This document shows positions 13,610 through 25,810 of a stretch of 64,000 nucleotides of DNA, in pieces. The stretch is from contig CM059621.1 of assembly GCA_030435675.1 (NCBI GenBank), forward strand, positions 5,642,001 through 5,706,000, read 5' to 3'. A model generated the notes under the pieces. It was not told the origin of the DNA. It saw only the letters and a program-made list of their open reading frames with translations, and searched no databases. The stretch is from Steinernema hermaphroditum. Its lineage: Eukaryota; Nematoda; Chromadorea; Rhabditida; Steinernematidae. Within the stretch, counting starts at the first letter, position 1. The number at the start of each line of letters is the position of its first letter. A program made the translations under genes and the position numbers.

Positions 13610-14685
13610 CTTCGAATATGAGCTCAGGGTTCTCCAACCTGATGATCTGAACACATTACGTGATATAAGCCAGATCATCTGAGGAGAAGCATCGACAGCA
13701 AGCAGGAAAAGCCGAACCCCGCCATCAGAGCAGACAAGAGATACCGAAGAGAGATACCGAAGTTCCGTGGACGTCATGGAGGGCCGACGCGTCATCGTTC
13801 ACGCCTTCCCAGAGGAAACGGTGAACCTCAAACACCACCATCACAACAATGACAATAACAAAAGGGCAAGCAGTGGGGGTTCTACTCAACAGTAGTCTTC
13901 CAGTGTTCGGCCAAAACATATTTTGACTCATTTCATTCGAACAACTCGAGATAGCTCAAGGTGAAGTTAAAATAAAGACTATTAGGATCTGTAGCTGTGG
14001 GATGCTTTTGAACTGTTTTCCGCATAAAATATGCCGAATGAGTTGGAAAAGAACAGAATTACATAACTCTGTAGCCGGGATGACTCACTCCGAAGTTATT
14101 CCCATAGAACAAAGTGTAATACTAAACCATCAAGACTTTGACAACTGATCAAGGAGCCGAATAAAAAGGTCCAATTAAAATTCACATCACATAAAGTCGT
14201 CCAAAACTGCAAATCACACACACTTTCAATTCCGCGCTCTGAAACACTTAAACCGATCAATTGCATCAGGGCGGCAGCGTTTGTCGGCGCCCGCGGTTCC
14301 CATCAGAAGACGAGGGGAGCGCGCGTTCCGATCGATCGAAACGAACAAAAGCGACGTTGTGCGGTGGTGATGAGACATGCGGCGACGTGCGTGGACCGCA
14401 GAGGACCGGGAAGCACTGATAAAGGCGAGCTGGCAGCCGAAGACGGAGTCGTGGACAAACACCGGTGCACCGAGCGGTGAAAGGTCGTCGGATTAGCGAT
14501 AATCGTATTATTGAGGCGGCCGAATGGTTTTGTGCTGATCGAGAAAGCAAAAGCGGTTTCATTGATATGGAAATGTGGTGGCATATAGGCGTGATTGATT
14601 GATTGGTTTTTAAATAGACCGAAACTGTATGCTATCCTTGGATTTGTTGGCATATTTTTTTCTTCAGTTTTCGAATGGAAAATGA

Positions 14686-14800
14686 GTCCTATCCTATCCT
14701 ATCCTATCCTATCCTATCCTATCCTATCCTATCCTATCCTATCCTATCCTATCCTATCCTATCCTATCCTATCCTATACTATCCTATCCTATCCTATCCT
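14686..14800. repeat. Pentanucleotide microsatellite (ATCCT)n
   Basis: About 23 uninterrupted ATCCT units run across the interval, with a single ATACT variant near 14775. The purity suggests it is young and likely length-polymorphic. It lies in non-coding DNA. Confidence 0.97.
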
Positions 14801-16167
14801 TGCAATTCGAGTGAATCATAGGCGACCCAATAAGGGCGACGCACTTTGCGACCCTCAAACAAAGAAACATTAAACGAACAAACATAACAACCGAATCATG
14901 TACACTTAGCGCGCGCGGCGGCAACATTTACAATCAGTGGTCGCGCGTAACGACTGCCTGAGCACGGTGTTGACCGAAGAGGACGGTTGGAGGGAAGCCG
15001 CCGAAGGCCATCGGCCTCCGAAGGCGCGGTATCGATCGTCGCCGAGGCGAGAGGCTCTCGCAGAAGCGACGTACCCACAAAACACATCAATCATTGCGCG
15101 ACGACCCGCAGATGAGTAACGAAGCCGCCGGGCGACGAAGGCGCCCTCGGAGGATTCGTTTTTGTCCTCGTTCCTGTCTGGCCTTTCGAACCGCTGCCGC
15201 CGTTGTGCATTAGCTGCACGGGTGGGTCGGATCGTTCAAGGACGAACATATCAATCAGAAGGCTGTCTTCTAATGCTCGCTTCTGATGAATTATTAGGCC
15301 GTTACGGTTAGTTGGACGAATTGCAAGGGGGGTGCGGGATATTTTAAGACATTTTAGATTAATTTATTTTTCTATTATTTTATTGCGATACCGTATGATT
15401 TTGAATGTTTTTCGATTTCTGAAACACGCGACTTTAGATGATACGAAGGCTAAAGAGGTTGATTGGGGTTTTGGTCATATTTTGAGGAGAGTCCTATGAA
15501 ATAACGAATATAAGTGATAAGTCTCATTTTTAGGAACAGATTCCGAAAAAATAACCACAAAAAACTAAAATATCAGGCCACATTGGGTTGAAAAAAAAAT
15601 TACACTCAAAATGGCGCTTTTTTTAATCTTTTCTGATATAATCATGCATATTTCACTAATGGTTTCCACCTTTCGAATAGCTCGTCCAAGTTACTGTGCT
15701 TCCAGGGCGTAGAACGATATTAAACTGGTCATATTTCGTTTTCTTTTAAATTGCGAATCGCGGAATATTCCAGTAGTACATAAGAAACTCTTTCTCTATC
15801 CAATGAACAGAAATTACTTTTAAATTACTGTCTTTTATTGAACTTCTGCAAGAAGCAAGGGTTATTCCAGACTAGATAGTGTTATTCCACTCAAATTTGC
15901 AAAAAAAAAATTAAAAACATTAATGTCACATCTCATAAAATGTATTCACCTAGTGAAGCCATGAAAAATACGATGCTACTAAGCACCTATCTATGCAAGT
16001 TTTTGCTGGATCTGCGCCTTCGGAAGCCTTCAAAAATCAGGTCGAGCTTAGGCAAATTCCTTGTAAACAGAAACGAAAATACCACTTGATTGATACCAAA
16101 TGATTCACTCTTCCAGCCGCTGCAGGCGTCTCCGCTGTAATCCCTACGCCGAAGTGTCACCCATCAG
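14801..16167. other. No gene recognised
   Basis: Frames around 14896-15119 are GC-rich but conflict on both strands. No splice-supported exon or repeat with clear boundaries was seen. Confidence 0.4.
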
Positions 16168-16239
16168 CTGATTGATGGCAGTCCCTTTCCCAGCAGCTCC
16201 TCGAGCGGATCCTCGAACAAATCGCCTCTTCATATCTGA
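16168..16239 (+). CDS. Candidate 3' terminal exon, Ser-rich
   Basis: After the acceptor CACCCATCAG an open frame reads LIDGSPFPSSSSSGSSNKS and then PLHI and a TGA stop. Third positions favour C/G. It could be the end of the gene to which the 9805-9921 exon belongs: both are phase 0, on the same strand, and of low-complexity Ser/Pro composition. That link is inference. Function unknown. Confidence 0.3.
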   Translation: MIDGSPFPSSSSSGSSNKSPLHI

Positions 16240-19200
16240 AATGGAAGTGAGTATAGTTATGACTGGCTTCCAGGGCCCTCGGGGCCACCAATCACGCGAG
16301 ATCGCTCGATTGATACGGAGATAAGCGGAGCCCGGAGGAGTGAAATGTCAAATCGATCAGGCGCGTCGAGGCGAAAACAGCGATGACGGGTGGTGGGAGG
16401 TGGTGAGCCGCTGGGCTTTACAGCGGAACTGATCGTCGGGGTCGCAAAAAACGTCTGAACGCTCGCCGGTCCTGAGAAGCAATCAGCGCTGGAATTCATC
16501 AATCTATTAGGAGCGCGTTGATGAGGCTTTTTGGCAGCTACTCGTCCTCCTGAGGCCATTTTTCATCTTAGGCAAAAACGTATTGGGCGATGTAAATCAA
16601 CGCAAGTATTTCCGGCGGTTTTAGGCAGATAAACAACGGCTTGGCGTCTGCCAGTTAACTACTTTTTGAGGTGAGTGCCGTGGTGGTCTTTTTCCTCAAT
16701 ATCAGTAATAAAAAAACACGGACGCTCGGTGATCGCGGTGTAATAAAGTTGTATAAATAAAAACATCTTTTGTATATGTATGCAACTCTCGGAAGGTTCT
16801 TATATGATATGGTAAAAGAATGTCTTCAGGAAGGTTTTTTGTTCATTTTTTTGTGCAATGAACTGTCATCTAAGGAGAGATTGATACCTATGAATGACAA
16901 CTCATATTCTATGGAAATCTGCTATCCATCAGTGTTCCTAGCAAAGGTACGATACAAATATTTGTGCGAGACCTTGACCATTGGAAGACTTGTAAGAATC
17001 AGGTTCAATCAGGTAGAGCAGCTCACAACTTCTGAATCTAAACTGCGCCAATTGACCACCTTTCTTTTTCTAGTGATACCGGTCTTGGTAAGCCTGACCT
17101 ATGTTATTTATAGGTCTTCTAAGTTTAGGTTAAGTGTAAGATTACTGTAAGTGAATACAGTTTCCAATGCTGTAATGTTGGAAGCGGCTACCGTAGTTAT
17201 TTTGTTATGATCTGTAGAAGATTTGAAAAAAATTTAAACACGTTTTTTACCACACACTCCGTTCCGACTATCCATTCCTCACTCTACCTATGATGCACAG
17301 ATGTTCTTAGCATATCCCGAAATACGTAACTGATATCTTATCATTGCCAACATTCTCGTAGAATCTGCAGACCTACAGAAGAGTAGCACACCATTGCAGA
17401 GGCGACAGCTTATCCAACGCGTCGACAATATGTCAACAACAAGTAAGAAAAACAGAACCATAAATCCAGCAAATCCCTCTCCCTACAGTAGTAAATCAGC
17501 GGCGCCGGAAGCATGCCCATCCTCTCTGCGGGCTCAGTGGGAAAACAATGGAACGCCGTTGGCAATGTACGCAGCCGCTTGTCCTCAACTCGGCGGCGGC
17601 GACAAAGAGGGCGGGGCGAAGACAGTGTCCACTCGCGCGCAGGGCGGGCCAAGCGGGCCGCGTCGCGCCTGGACGCGCCTAATGACACTTTGTCGCAGCG
17701 ACAGCAGCAGCTGAGGAAGTGCGTGTCTTCTTCTTCTTCTCGCACGCTCCTTTCGGCCCTAATAAAGACAATAGCGGAAACGGCGGCCAGATGGAAGAAG
17801 ATTTGCCATGGATAAGGGCAGATGGGACGCCGATTTGCATATCCGATACGCGCAATTCGGGTACAAAGCACTTCAGAGAAGAGGAGTGACAGTAGTTGTC
17901 AAGTACGAACGCGAGGAGAGGCGCGGCGACGGACGCTAGCCGGCTGCTGGATTTATGGGTTTTCTTATGAGTTTTTGGAATTTGGACGAGGCGATTTATT
18001 AGCGACGTTTATGGTACTCAATTTGGGTATAGAGGTGTAGAAGGAGACGATTTGAGGAGAAGCGCATGGAGGAACATGGATCCAGTAAGATATGAAATGA
18101 TCTGCGGATCAACATCAGGGAAGTTTTTGGGATAGTTCGAACCAGAACACTACAATAGAATGATTTAACCACAAATGTTTAGAACATTTTGTTCTTCTAT
18201 ATTCCGTTATAATAACATATGACTTCTTCGCTTCTACGGACTGCCCTTCCTCTATGGGATATAAATAAATTTTTCGTCGTTATTTTAGATAAGATTTTTC
18301 TTTATAATTGGCAAACCAAAATGAACGAGTGCAAGGGTAAGTACTGTAAGTTATCGCGACAAAGCAAAGTCAATGGCGGCAGAATTAGTCTCAAATTCAT
18401 TCTACCTAAGATTGAGTGATGTGGTTCGCATCGCCGCGGTAAACTGTGGGTGGGTTCACTCTGATCGCCTATTATTCGCAGTATTTCTCCATCCCCCACT
18501 ATGTACTTAGGGTTCAATGAGGATGGTTATTTTGATTTTGAGCACTTGTTCTGGATGTACTTTTCGTTGATCTGACTCAGAAGTGACTCAGCCGTAAGTA
18601 GAATATTGTTTATTCTTTTGTAAACGTCCTAACCGCTATAATGTTGGATTGGTCACCAAAATAAAAAGTTCTTTACAAAGATGGTGTAAATTTTGAAAAA
18701 CTGTAAGCTGTAACGGAACAAATCAATGCTCTGTTATGTTCAAAAATTAAATATTATCACCCATCAAAGTATTTCGTCAGATGCGAAGTGCAGCTGTTAT
18801 GATGAACTCATTCTGTTGTTCGCTTATCAGTTCAAAGTAACAAACAGAACACCATGTGGTTTTTGCGGCAAGTACGCAATCACTTGGCAGCTGACGAATA
18901 CAAATTATTTTTGGCATTTTGGTTTGCAAAACCTCAAATGTTGTTGCACTGAAAATAGCGCATGATTTCAGCGTCTAGGTTGTTGTGCTCCCATAGCTTC
19001 CTCCTCAAATATTATGGAACGAAGGAATATCTTGGTACGATTTTCGACCTCTTTGTCTTAATTTAAATGTCTTCCACTGTTATCGCTCTGAATGGAAAGA
19101 GAGAAGTGTGGATCAGATAGAGCGAAGAAAGGCAAACATGTTGCTGCCGGAAAGGGCGTCTTGGCTTAAAATAGTGGACTGTTGTGGGGATGAACTTGGA

Positions 19201-22200
19201 AACATGCGGCTTTATGCGGTCGAGTACGATGGGATGGGCATAATAGCATTGAATAATAGGTACCTTCTGCATCGCCCCATTGTGTGTTACGGTATTTAGC
19301 CAATTGCAAACGATGGAAATTACAGAACATGGTAGTCGAACGGCTGAATTTATTAGATTTGAGTGATTTGTATCAAATACAATGAAATGCTCTTACTCTT
19401 ACTCAGAATGGGAGAACGCTTTTCCAGCATTCGATGCTCTGAATAATTCTTGAGAGTAATCCCTTACAAATAGCTGGAACTTTTCCAATCATTCTGATAC
19501 GGAAATTTCGGAAATAGGGGACTGGCTAGTATCGTTTTATATGTCGGAATCACGTTCCGACACAAACATACTCGGTTTTAACCTAGAACAGAGCAGCACT
19601 CGCTTACCTACTATACGAGAGACGGTAGCAGCAGAGCGCTTGGAACAACACTCAGGACCCAATCACCACCGGCGCAAAACAATATTGTGATTTTTGGCGC
19701 TTAGCCGTAAGACGGGACGAAAACAAGACTCACAACAAGTTGATGTGTGTGTTCGTCGGGCTGGAAGATGTCGACGGATCAAGACGCCGTCGCGAAGGAC
19801 TGGCGCCGGAGGAGCGGGAGAGGAACGGCCGAGGAGAAGCTCGGAGACGCGTCACCGCTTTGGCACCTGTGCTGAGAGAGGTGCCCGTCGGGCGACCTTA
19901 GGGCGGAGGCGTGAATAAATCAAAACAAACGACCAATCACTAATCGCGCTCCCAGCGACAATGAGCTGCGATATGCGTGCAGCGCGATGGACGCCATTCA
20001 GGGCCCGTTTGGGTGCAAAATGAGTCCACGGCGGATGTAGAGTCCCAGTCGATGAATAGGACAATTCTAGAAAATGGGATATGAGAAGAACGGGTCCTTT
20101 TAAGTACTGCGTTTCACTGATTTGTGGTGTTCTGACGACCACATTCTGTCATAGAAGAACAACGTCGGACAGGTAGATACGTTCTACCATTTAAAAACGT
20201 TCTACACGCTCTATGTGACGCTCAATTTTAAGCCTGATCGGTTAAATTTTGCTAGTTATCTGGTAAGTTTAGGCACAGCAAAGGATATTTAGGCTCTTCG
20301 ATGTGTTATTGTGGAATAGAACTTTGCTTGAATAGATTGTTCAAGGAATGTGAAGACTTATTTTAGATTGAAAAAGACTTAACCATAAATGACATATCCC
20401 AAACTACACTGTATAACGACTGGAATATTTGGTATTCTGGGTTTCTGTGGTCACCAAAAGCATCAGCTTACCGACTTCAATCTAAAAGCTATTTGTTGAA
20501 TAGCTTTGTTTTGACGGATCCGCTCGTTTCTTGCCACATAATCTAATAGTACAGATCGCAGACGTATCTCGATCTTTCCACTTTGTTCTTTCTCTTTACA
20601 CATTCGATTGGCGACAAACGATCGAGCTGATACGAATAACAAAGAAAAAATATTACTGCGAAAGAAATGACCGAAATCGATCTTAGGTTTGTGAGCGTGG
20701 CCTGACAGATGGCGGGCCTAATGACGGAAAAAAGAGTAAATTGGCCCTTAGGCTTTTCGTATTCTTGTCGAAGACTAATATGATAGTAAAAATGAGGGAA
20801 CTGACGAAGTGAACTATAGAATACGAACCTCTGAAAAATAAAAAGTTTTCGTCGGACGATGATTGGTTTCCTCCGACCAGAAATCTAGATTTTCACCTTG
20901 TGTTGTACTAGCATATACCGAGAAAAGAGTTTCACAGTTCCATGTTCACGACAACTCTCTTGAAGCTTCTTCCCGTTTACAGTGGCTTCAAAATTCATTC
21001 CATCACTATTCGAAGAACGATATTTTCCTACTTTATGTCTTGTATGTCAAATTCCACAACCTTTGCTCTATGTAATGTCATGCCCACAACTGGACCCCGA
21101 TTCGGCATCTTTTTCACGTTTCGCAACGAGAGCATATCGGATTAAAGAGTGTCGTGGCGTGCGCAATTCAATTAAACGACGCAGCTATGGTCCGGGCCAG
21201 GGCCTCTGTTTCTGCAATGACTAACGGATTCAACAAACGCCAAATTGGGAAATGCCGTCGGAAGCGCCGCGAGCAGTGAGTCAGAGGGGAGCAACAGGAA
21301 CCGCTTGGCCCGTCTTCCAATTTTGGACTCGAAAACATCGTTACGAAATGGGTGTCTTGACGTAAGAGGCAACACTGTCGAATTCAAGAGGAGCCCACAA
21401 ACAACACAGCAATAAACAGCCTTTGGGAATAGTAATATCTGGAAAACGAAGAAGGCACGGTAGTTTTGAATTGTAGCGAATATTATGCCATGTATCTTGC
21501 TTACAAGGCAGGCTACGCGTCTATCTGGAAATCGGGGACGCGCTGATCGGGGTGAATTCAGAGGTAAACGATAGGTCTTCTTTAGTATATAAACATGCGC
21601 TCAAAACTCACTGCCCTCGCTTAAGGTGTTGTGAGTTTTCTTCGCTCTAGGGAAACATAAATCTAATTGTCTCTTGGGTTCCACGTACGTCCTTGGATCT
21701 TGTCTGCCGAATCTTCGTCATATATAACAACATAAGGTAACCCCAAAAATATGGATCCTCCAATCACCGTGATCTAACAATGGATTCCATGCAATAGTTG
21801 CCTAATAGGCGTAGTTATTGGGTACGACCAATAAATGCACCCTTCACTGTGAAAGACACGTAGAGTACTGGCGCCACGAATCCTGTATCTGCAGACTTCG
21901 TCTATCCCATGGGAAGAGGACCCACGATCATCAACTGGTTCTTCAACGGTCAGTAGCTTTTTAACAACAAAGTCAGTGAGAACAGAATAACGATTGTCGC
22001 GACAAAACATAGGTAAAGGTGAAGCACACACTGTCCGCTCTCTTCTGACCATACTCTGCGCACACTCAATCACTTTTCTATGCTCAATTTTCATTGCTAC
22101 TAGTTAGAAAACCTTCGGACCTAGCGGTACTTAAAGGAGGCCTTAAATAAATAAAGTTCCCGAAAAATAGTAAATGATAATCGATTTTATATTCCGTTTC

Positions 22201-23408
22201 AAAACCGTCGAATTCGAAGATCTTCGAATATCCACAGACGTCGCAGAAATATATCCTTCTCAATCCTTGAAAATAGGTCAATCACTGGTACAATACAGGC
22301 GAAAATTTGGGTTCAACTATAAACTTTTAAAAGTAATTCACCAAAATTCAAAACTAACTTAACGGACTATGGACATTTCAAAGCTCCGCTTTGATCGCTA
22401 CAGAGAACTCTACAGAATATCTACCTCAAAAGTACCACCTCTCTCTTGTGTTGTCGTGGAACGCCGCGGCCGGAAATGCAACACCTTAGCTTGTGTGTGG
22501 CAACAAGAAGGCAAACACGAGTCGAATACATTAAGAAGCGCCACCACGACGGCGACGCTGACAGTCACACTCGCGCGCCTGCAGAATCATCACGCGCATT
22601 TCTAACTCAAATCTCTCGATTACACGTCCTCGCCGCTGCCGGTGGCGGTGGAACAGGTGTGAGAGTTGGCGCGAAGCAAAAACGACGCGATTTCGGAGGC
22701 ACTGTGGAGGGAGATTTCGAAGACTGGTTGTGTAATGTCATACTTGCCGTGGCGATCGCCACCGCCGCTTTTTCACTTTTCGCTCCCTCTTCCGTCGTGC
22801 CAAGAGACGCAAACACATCTGTTGCGCCACCGATCGCCTGTTCCCCACGAACGCCGGCCGCTTTTTTGCTTCCCTTTTAATATGCGATAACTTCTTGTCC
22901 ACTTCGGACATCTCAAATGGTCGCCACATTTATCAAGGTAATTTGGAGGCCGGAAAGGAACATAAATAATCGAGCGTGGACGAGTGGACGCCTGGTCGAG
23001 AAGAAGTTGTGTTTACGGTGGTTGCCGCGCGAAAGGCACAAGAGTCTTCGCACCTAACGACCCTGCCGCGCTGGCGAGAAGGGGCCGCGGATGTTTGCAG
23101 TCTTGCATATGTCCATCGGTTTTATAACGATCCGGCAGATGGCTGATTTGTTGCAATGTAATTATGGCTTGCGCCTCGCGCTAAAGATACAAGACCTTGC
23201 GTGTAGCTTTAAAAAGGGGATTATGATCACTATAAAGTTTATGGGGCACAACAACATTGTCTGGAGACGTAGGCTGATCAGCTACTATATTCACTATGAC
23301 AGATGAAGGGAATGATGCTCATCATCGATATTTGCGATGTATAGGACGTATAAATTTACCGTTCCTTCCATAGTCATCGTTAGTTAGTTAGTCATCCATG
23401 GATACAGG
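16240..23408. other. Gene-poor stretch
   Basis: I see no exon with family signatures. GC-rich islands at 17.5-17.9, 19.7-19.9 and 22.4-22.9 kb have long frames on both strands that look like composition effects. A minor palindrome, TGTCGGAA-(5)-TTCCGACA, lies near 19542-19562. Confidence 0.4.
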
Positions 23409-23513
23409 CAGAGATGGGCACTGATTCAATCGTAGGACGTTAAATCGACTGATGAGTCAACGTGAGTTGAATCGCCAATCGTCAATCGTATCGGTCAACT
23501 AGGCCCATCTCTG
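23409..23513. mobile_element. Short hAT-type MITE
   Basis: This 105-bp element starts CAGAGATGGGC and ends GCCCATCTCTG, an 11-bp terminal inverted repeat with the CAGRG-type terminus of hAT transposons. It is flanked by GATACAGG and GATTCGGG, which match at 6 of 8 positions as a degraded 8-bp target-site duplication. There is no coding capacity. The first nine terminal bases match, apart from one base at one end, the larger element in the intron at 58565-58945. Confidence 0.75.
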
Positions 23514-25545
23514 GATTCGGGGATACAATACAAGAAATATATCCAGTTATCTTAAAGCAAAATTAAGGAAGAAAACTACTTCAGAAAATCGTGATCAGAA
23601 AGAAAAAGCATGCAGCTTCACCTCTACCGTACTTCAGCATAAAGACCCAAAGACACATAAAGACGCTGCCGGTTGTTCAGCAAACAGAGACGTTTGCTGC
23701 CACCAAAACATTGCCTCAAATAGATCTCTTCCTACGCCCTCCTTAGCCTTGTTCCGCGACACATTTGCACTTGAAAGTAAACAAATCATCTTTGGCAAAT
23801 GCACCGTTTTTTGCCGTTCTCTTCAAAGGTCAACAGTGCCGCGTCGCATTTCCATGTACATCTTCCTCCTTGTCCCCTCCTTCTTCAACCTATCATTAGC
23901 GAGGTTTCGCGTCTGCGCTCATCATGACAAGCATTATTAGATTATCCAAAGCCCAAAGACGATCTGTTTCCGTTGTCCGCGCGCGCGCGTGTCTCAATTA
24001 CAACAATTGCATTGGGTGCCGCGGCTTGTACTTGGCAATTATCAGGACGCCGCAGCCTGTGTCAAAAGGGGGTAATGAGACGGAGAATATATTCGGCGAT
24101 AATGGAGGGGCCCAGTGTGAAGCTATGGTGGTGGCGGCGTGGCTGCATCGTTGGCGGAATTTCGGCTGTGAGGGCCGGCAGGGAAGCCCCTAATCCCTTT
24201 CACAAACAGTGTTGCGGAGAGTGACGCGGTTGACTTGGGAGAAGTGGGCCGAAACTGGGATTTGCTCCGTTAGCTATTATGCTTTTGGGCTGAAGAAGGG
24301 GGATGCACTTTAAGGACAACGGCAAAAAAAAAACCTCAAGGGACACTGCAAGTTGGGTTGATGGGATTAAGAGAAAAAAACGGTTTGAATGGTTCTGGGA
24401 ATAATGTTTGCGAAGTGACGAAGACAGAAATAAAGCGAATGGACAACAAATAAATAAATGGAAATGGCGTTATTTGAAGAAAACAATGATAATCCAAAGA
24501 AAAGATATGAACGAGTACGGATCAGCGATTGAATGAATTGAAGCTTGATTATTTACCTTGGTTGATAATCAAACAACCACACGGTATAGGCGAACCACTC
24601 CTAGAAAAATGAGTATTGAACTACATTTATTTCAACCAAATGAAAAATTGGCTTGAAAATTGTGGTGAGGAGGTTAACTGCTATATCATCTGTGAATGCG
24701 CATGAAAACACAAACGAGTGGGGAATAGACGTAATGTGGAACGGAAACTGGGGATCTCCTTTGTCATAATATTCATCACATCCCTGTTCTTTACCCATTG
24801 GAGAAGGTACCGAAGATCGATTCACAGTGATCTCATGAAAGAGCGTTGGTTAAGCACATGATGCACTATATTTCAAATGTGTACGCAACAGCTCAACTGG
24901 GCATATTTTAAGCGATTTGCGCTATAAATCAGAAGGATTCCGAATTTTTGTAAGAGGTGAACTACAAATTGTTCATTTTACAAGCAAACAGAGATTTGAG
25001 TCCTCTAAAAATAAGCTTACGTTATTTATTCAGATTGTGAAGAGATATAGCATATAGCACGAATATCAATTTCTCATAATTTCCATAAATCTGACAATGG
25101 CTTTCCCACCCGTCTACAAACGTACACGACCTAGTTTTTTCAGAAAAGAGGCATTAAAAATTTCAACAAAAGGAATTAAGATTACACATTCCAACAAACC
25201 CTAGCTGGAAAGATGCACCACATGATCCATATTGCCATAAACCTAGTTCATAGTTCGTTTGTGACACAGTCAGCTTAACAGCCATACGCGAAAGGTGCAC
25301 GTTCATTTTCTTCCAAGAAAAACCTGTTACAATGTTTCGTGACATTTTTTTAAATGTGACCGCAGTGCTTCTTATTACTAAAACTGATAACAAATTGTTT
25401 ATGACATCCTTTCTGGTAAAGTATTGTTTTTGGTGGATATTGTAAACATGTGTACTTGATCAGCTCATTACCCCAACATCGGTGTGGTTACTGTAGACTT
25501 GTTGACCTCCATGGACCGCATTAACAATAGACCACTTTTTTACTC
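23514..25545. other. No gene recognised
   Basis: Only short frames without splice or family support. GC content falls towards 24.5-25.4 kb. Confidence 0.4.
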
Positions 25546-25663
25546 TCAGACTCTCAAATCGCTCCCCGAAGAGAAGCCCTCCATCAGGGCCTCCTCATCC
25601 GGGGTTTGTGCACTCTTGAACCGGTTTATTCCCCAGTCACACTCGGGACAATCGATCGCGTGC
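25546..25663 (-). CDS. Candidate terminal exon with CxxC, unknown
   Basis: On the minus strand an acceptor (GACGTCAG) is followed by an open frame that reads ACPEC-like (IDCPECDWGINRFKS), then an acidic TPDEEALMEG segment and SGSDLRV before a TGA. Codon third positions are C/G-rich and the acidic composition is unlike the opposite-strand frame. One C-x2-C pair hints at half of a metal-binding site. No other exons were found, and this could be chance. Confidence 0.25.
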
Positions 25664-25810
25664 CTGACGTCCGTTCGTTTCTGCGCCCGGGCCTCGGGGG
25701 AAATCGACGACGCGCCCGAGAACGCGACTAATTGTGGAGAGGAGCGCGGCGGAGGCATCGTGGCGCCCTCTCTTTTTGGGGACCAATCGCGACTGCGGCC
25801 GCTCGCTTAA

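Larger units (their letters stand above)
12690..13660 (+). repeat. Imperfect tandem duplication interrupted by a retrotransposon
   Basis: Copy 1 (about 12690-12870) and copy 2 (about 12900-13052, continuing at 13621-13650) share in order: CCTAAAACA..TAGAAAT, ATTAAAATAGTAG, TGAATCCAGAA, GTGGATTG, AAATAA.ATC, GCTT.GAATATGAGCTCA and CTCCA.CC. The unit is roughly 220 bp. The second copy is split within GCTTCGAATATG by the RTE-like insertion, so the duplication came first. Confidence 0.6.

Noticed and set aside
22446..22880. 144-codon plus-strand frame
   Set aside because: Arg/Ala-rich composition typical of chance frames in a GC-rich island, with an overlapping frame on the other strand.
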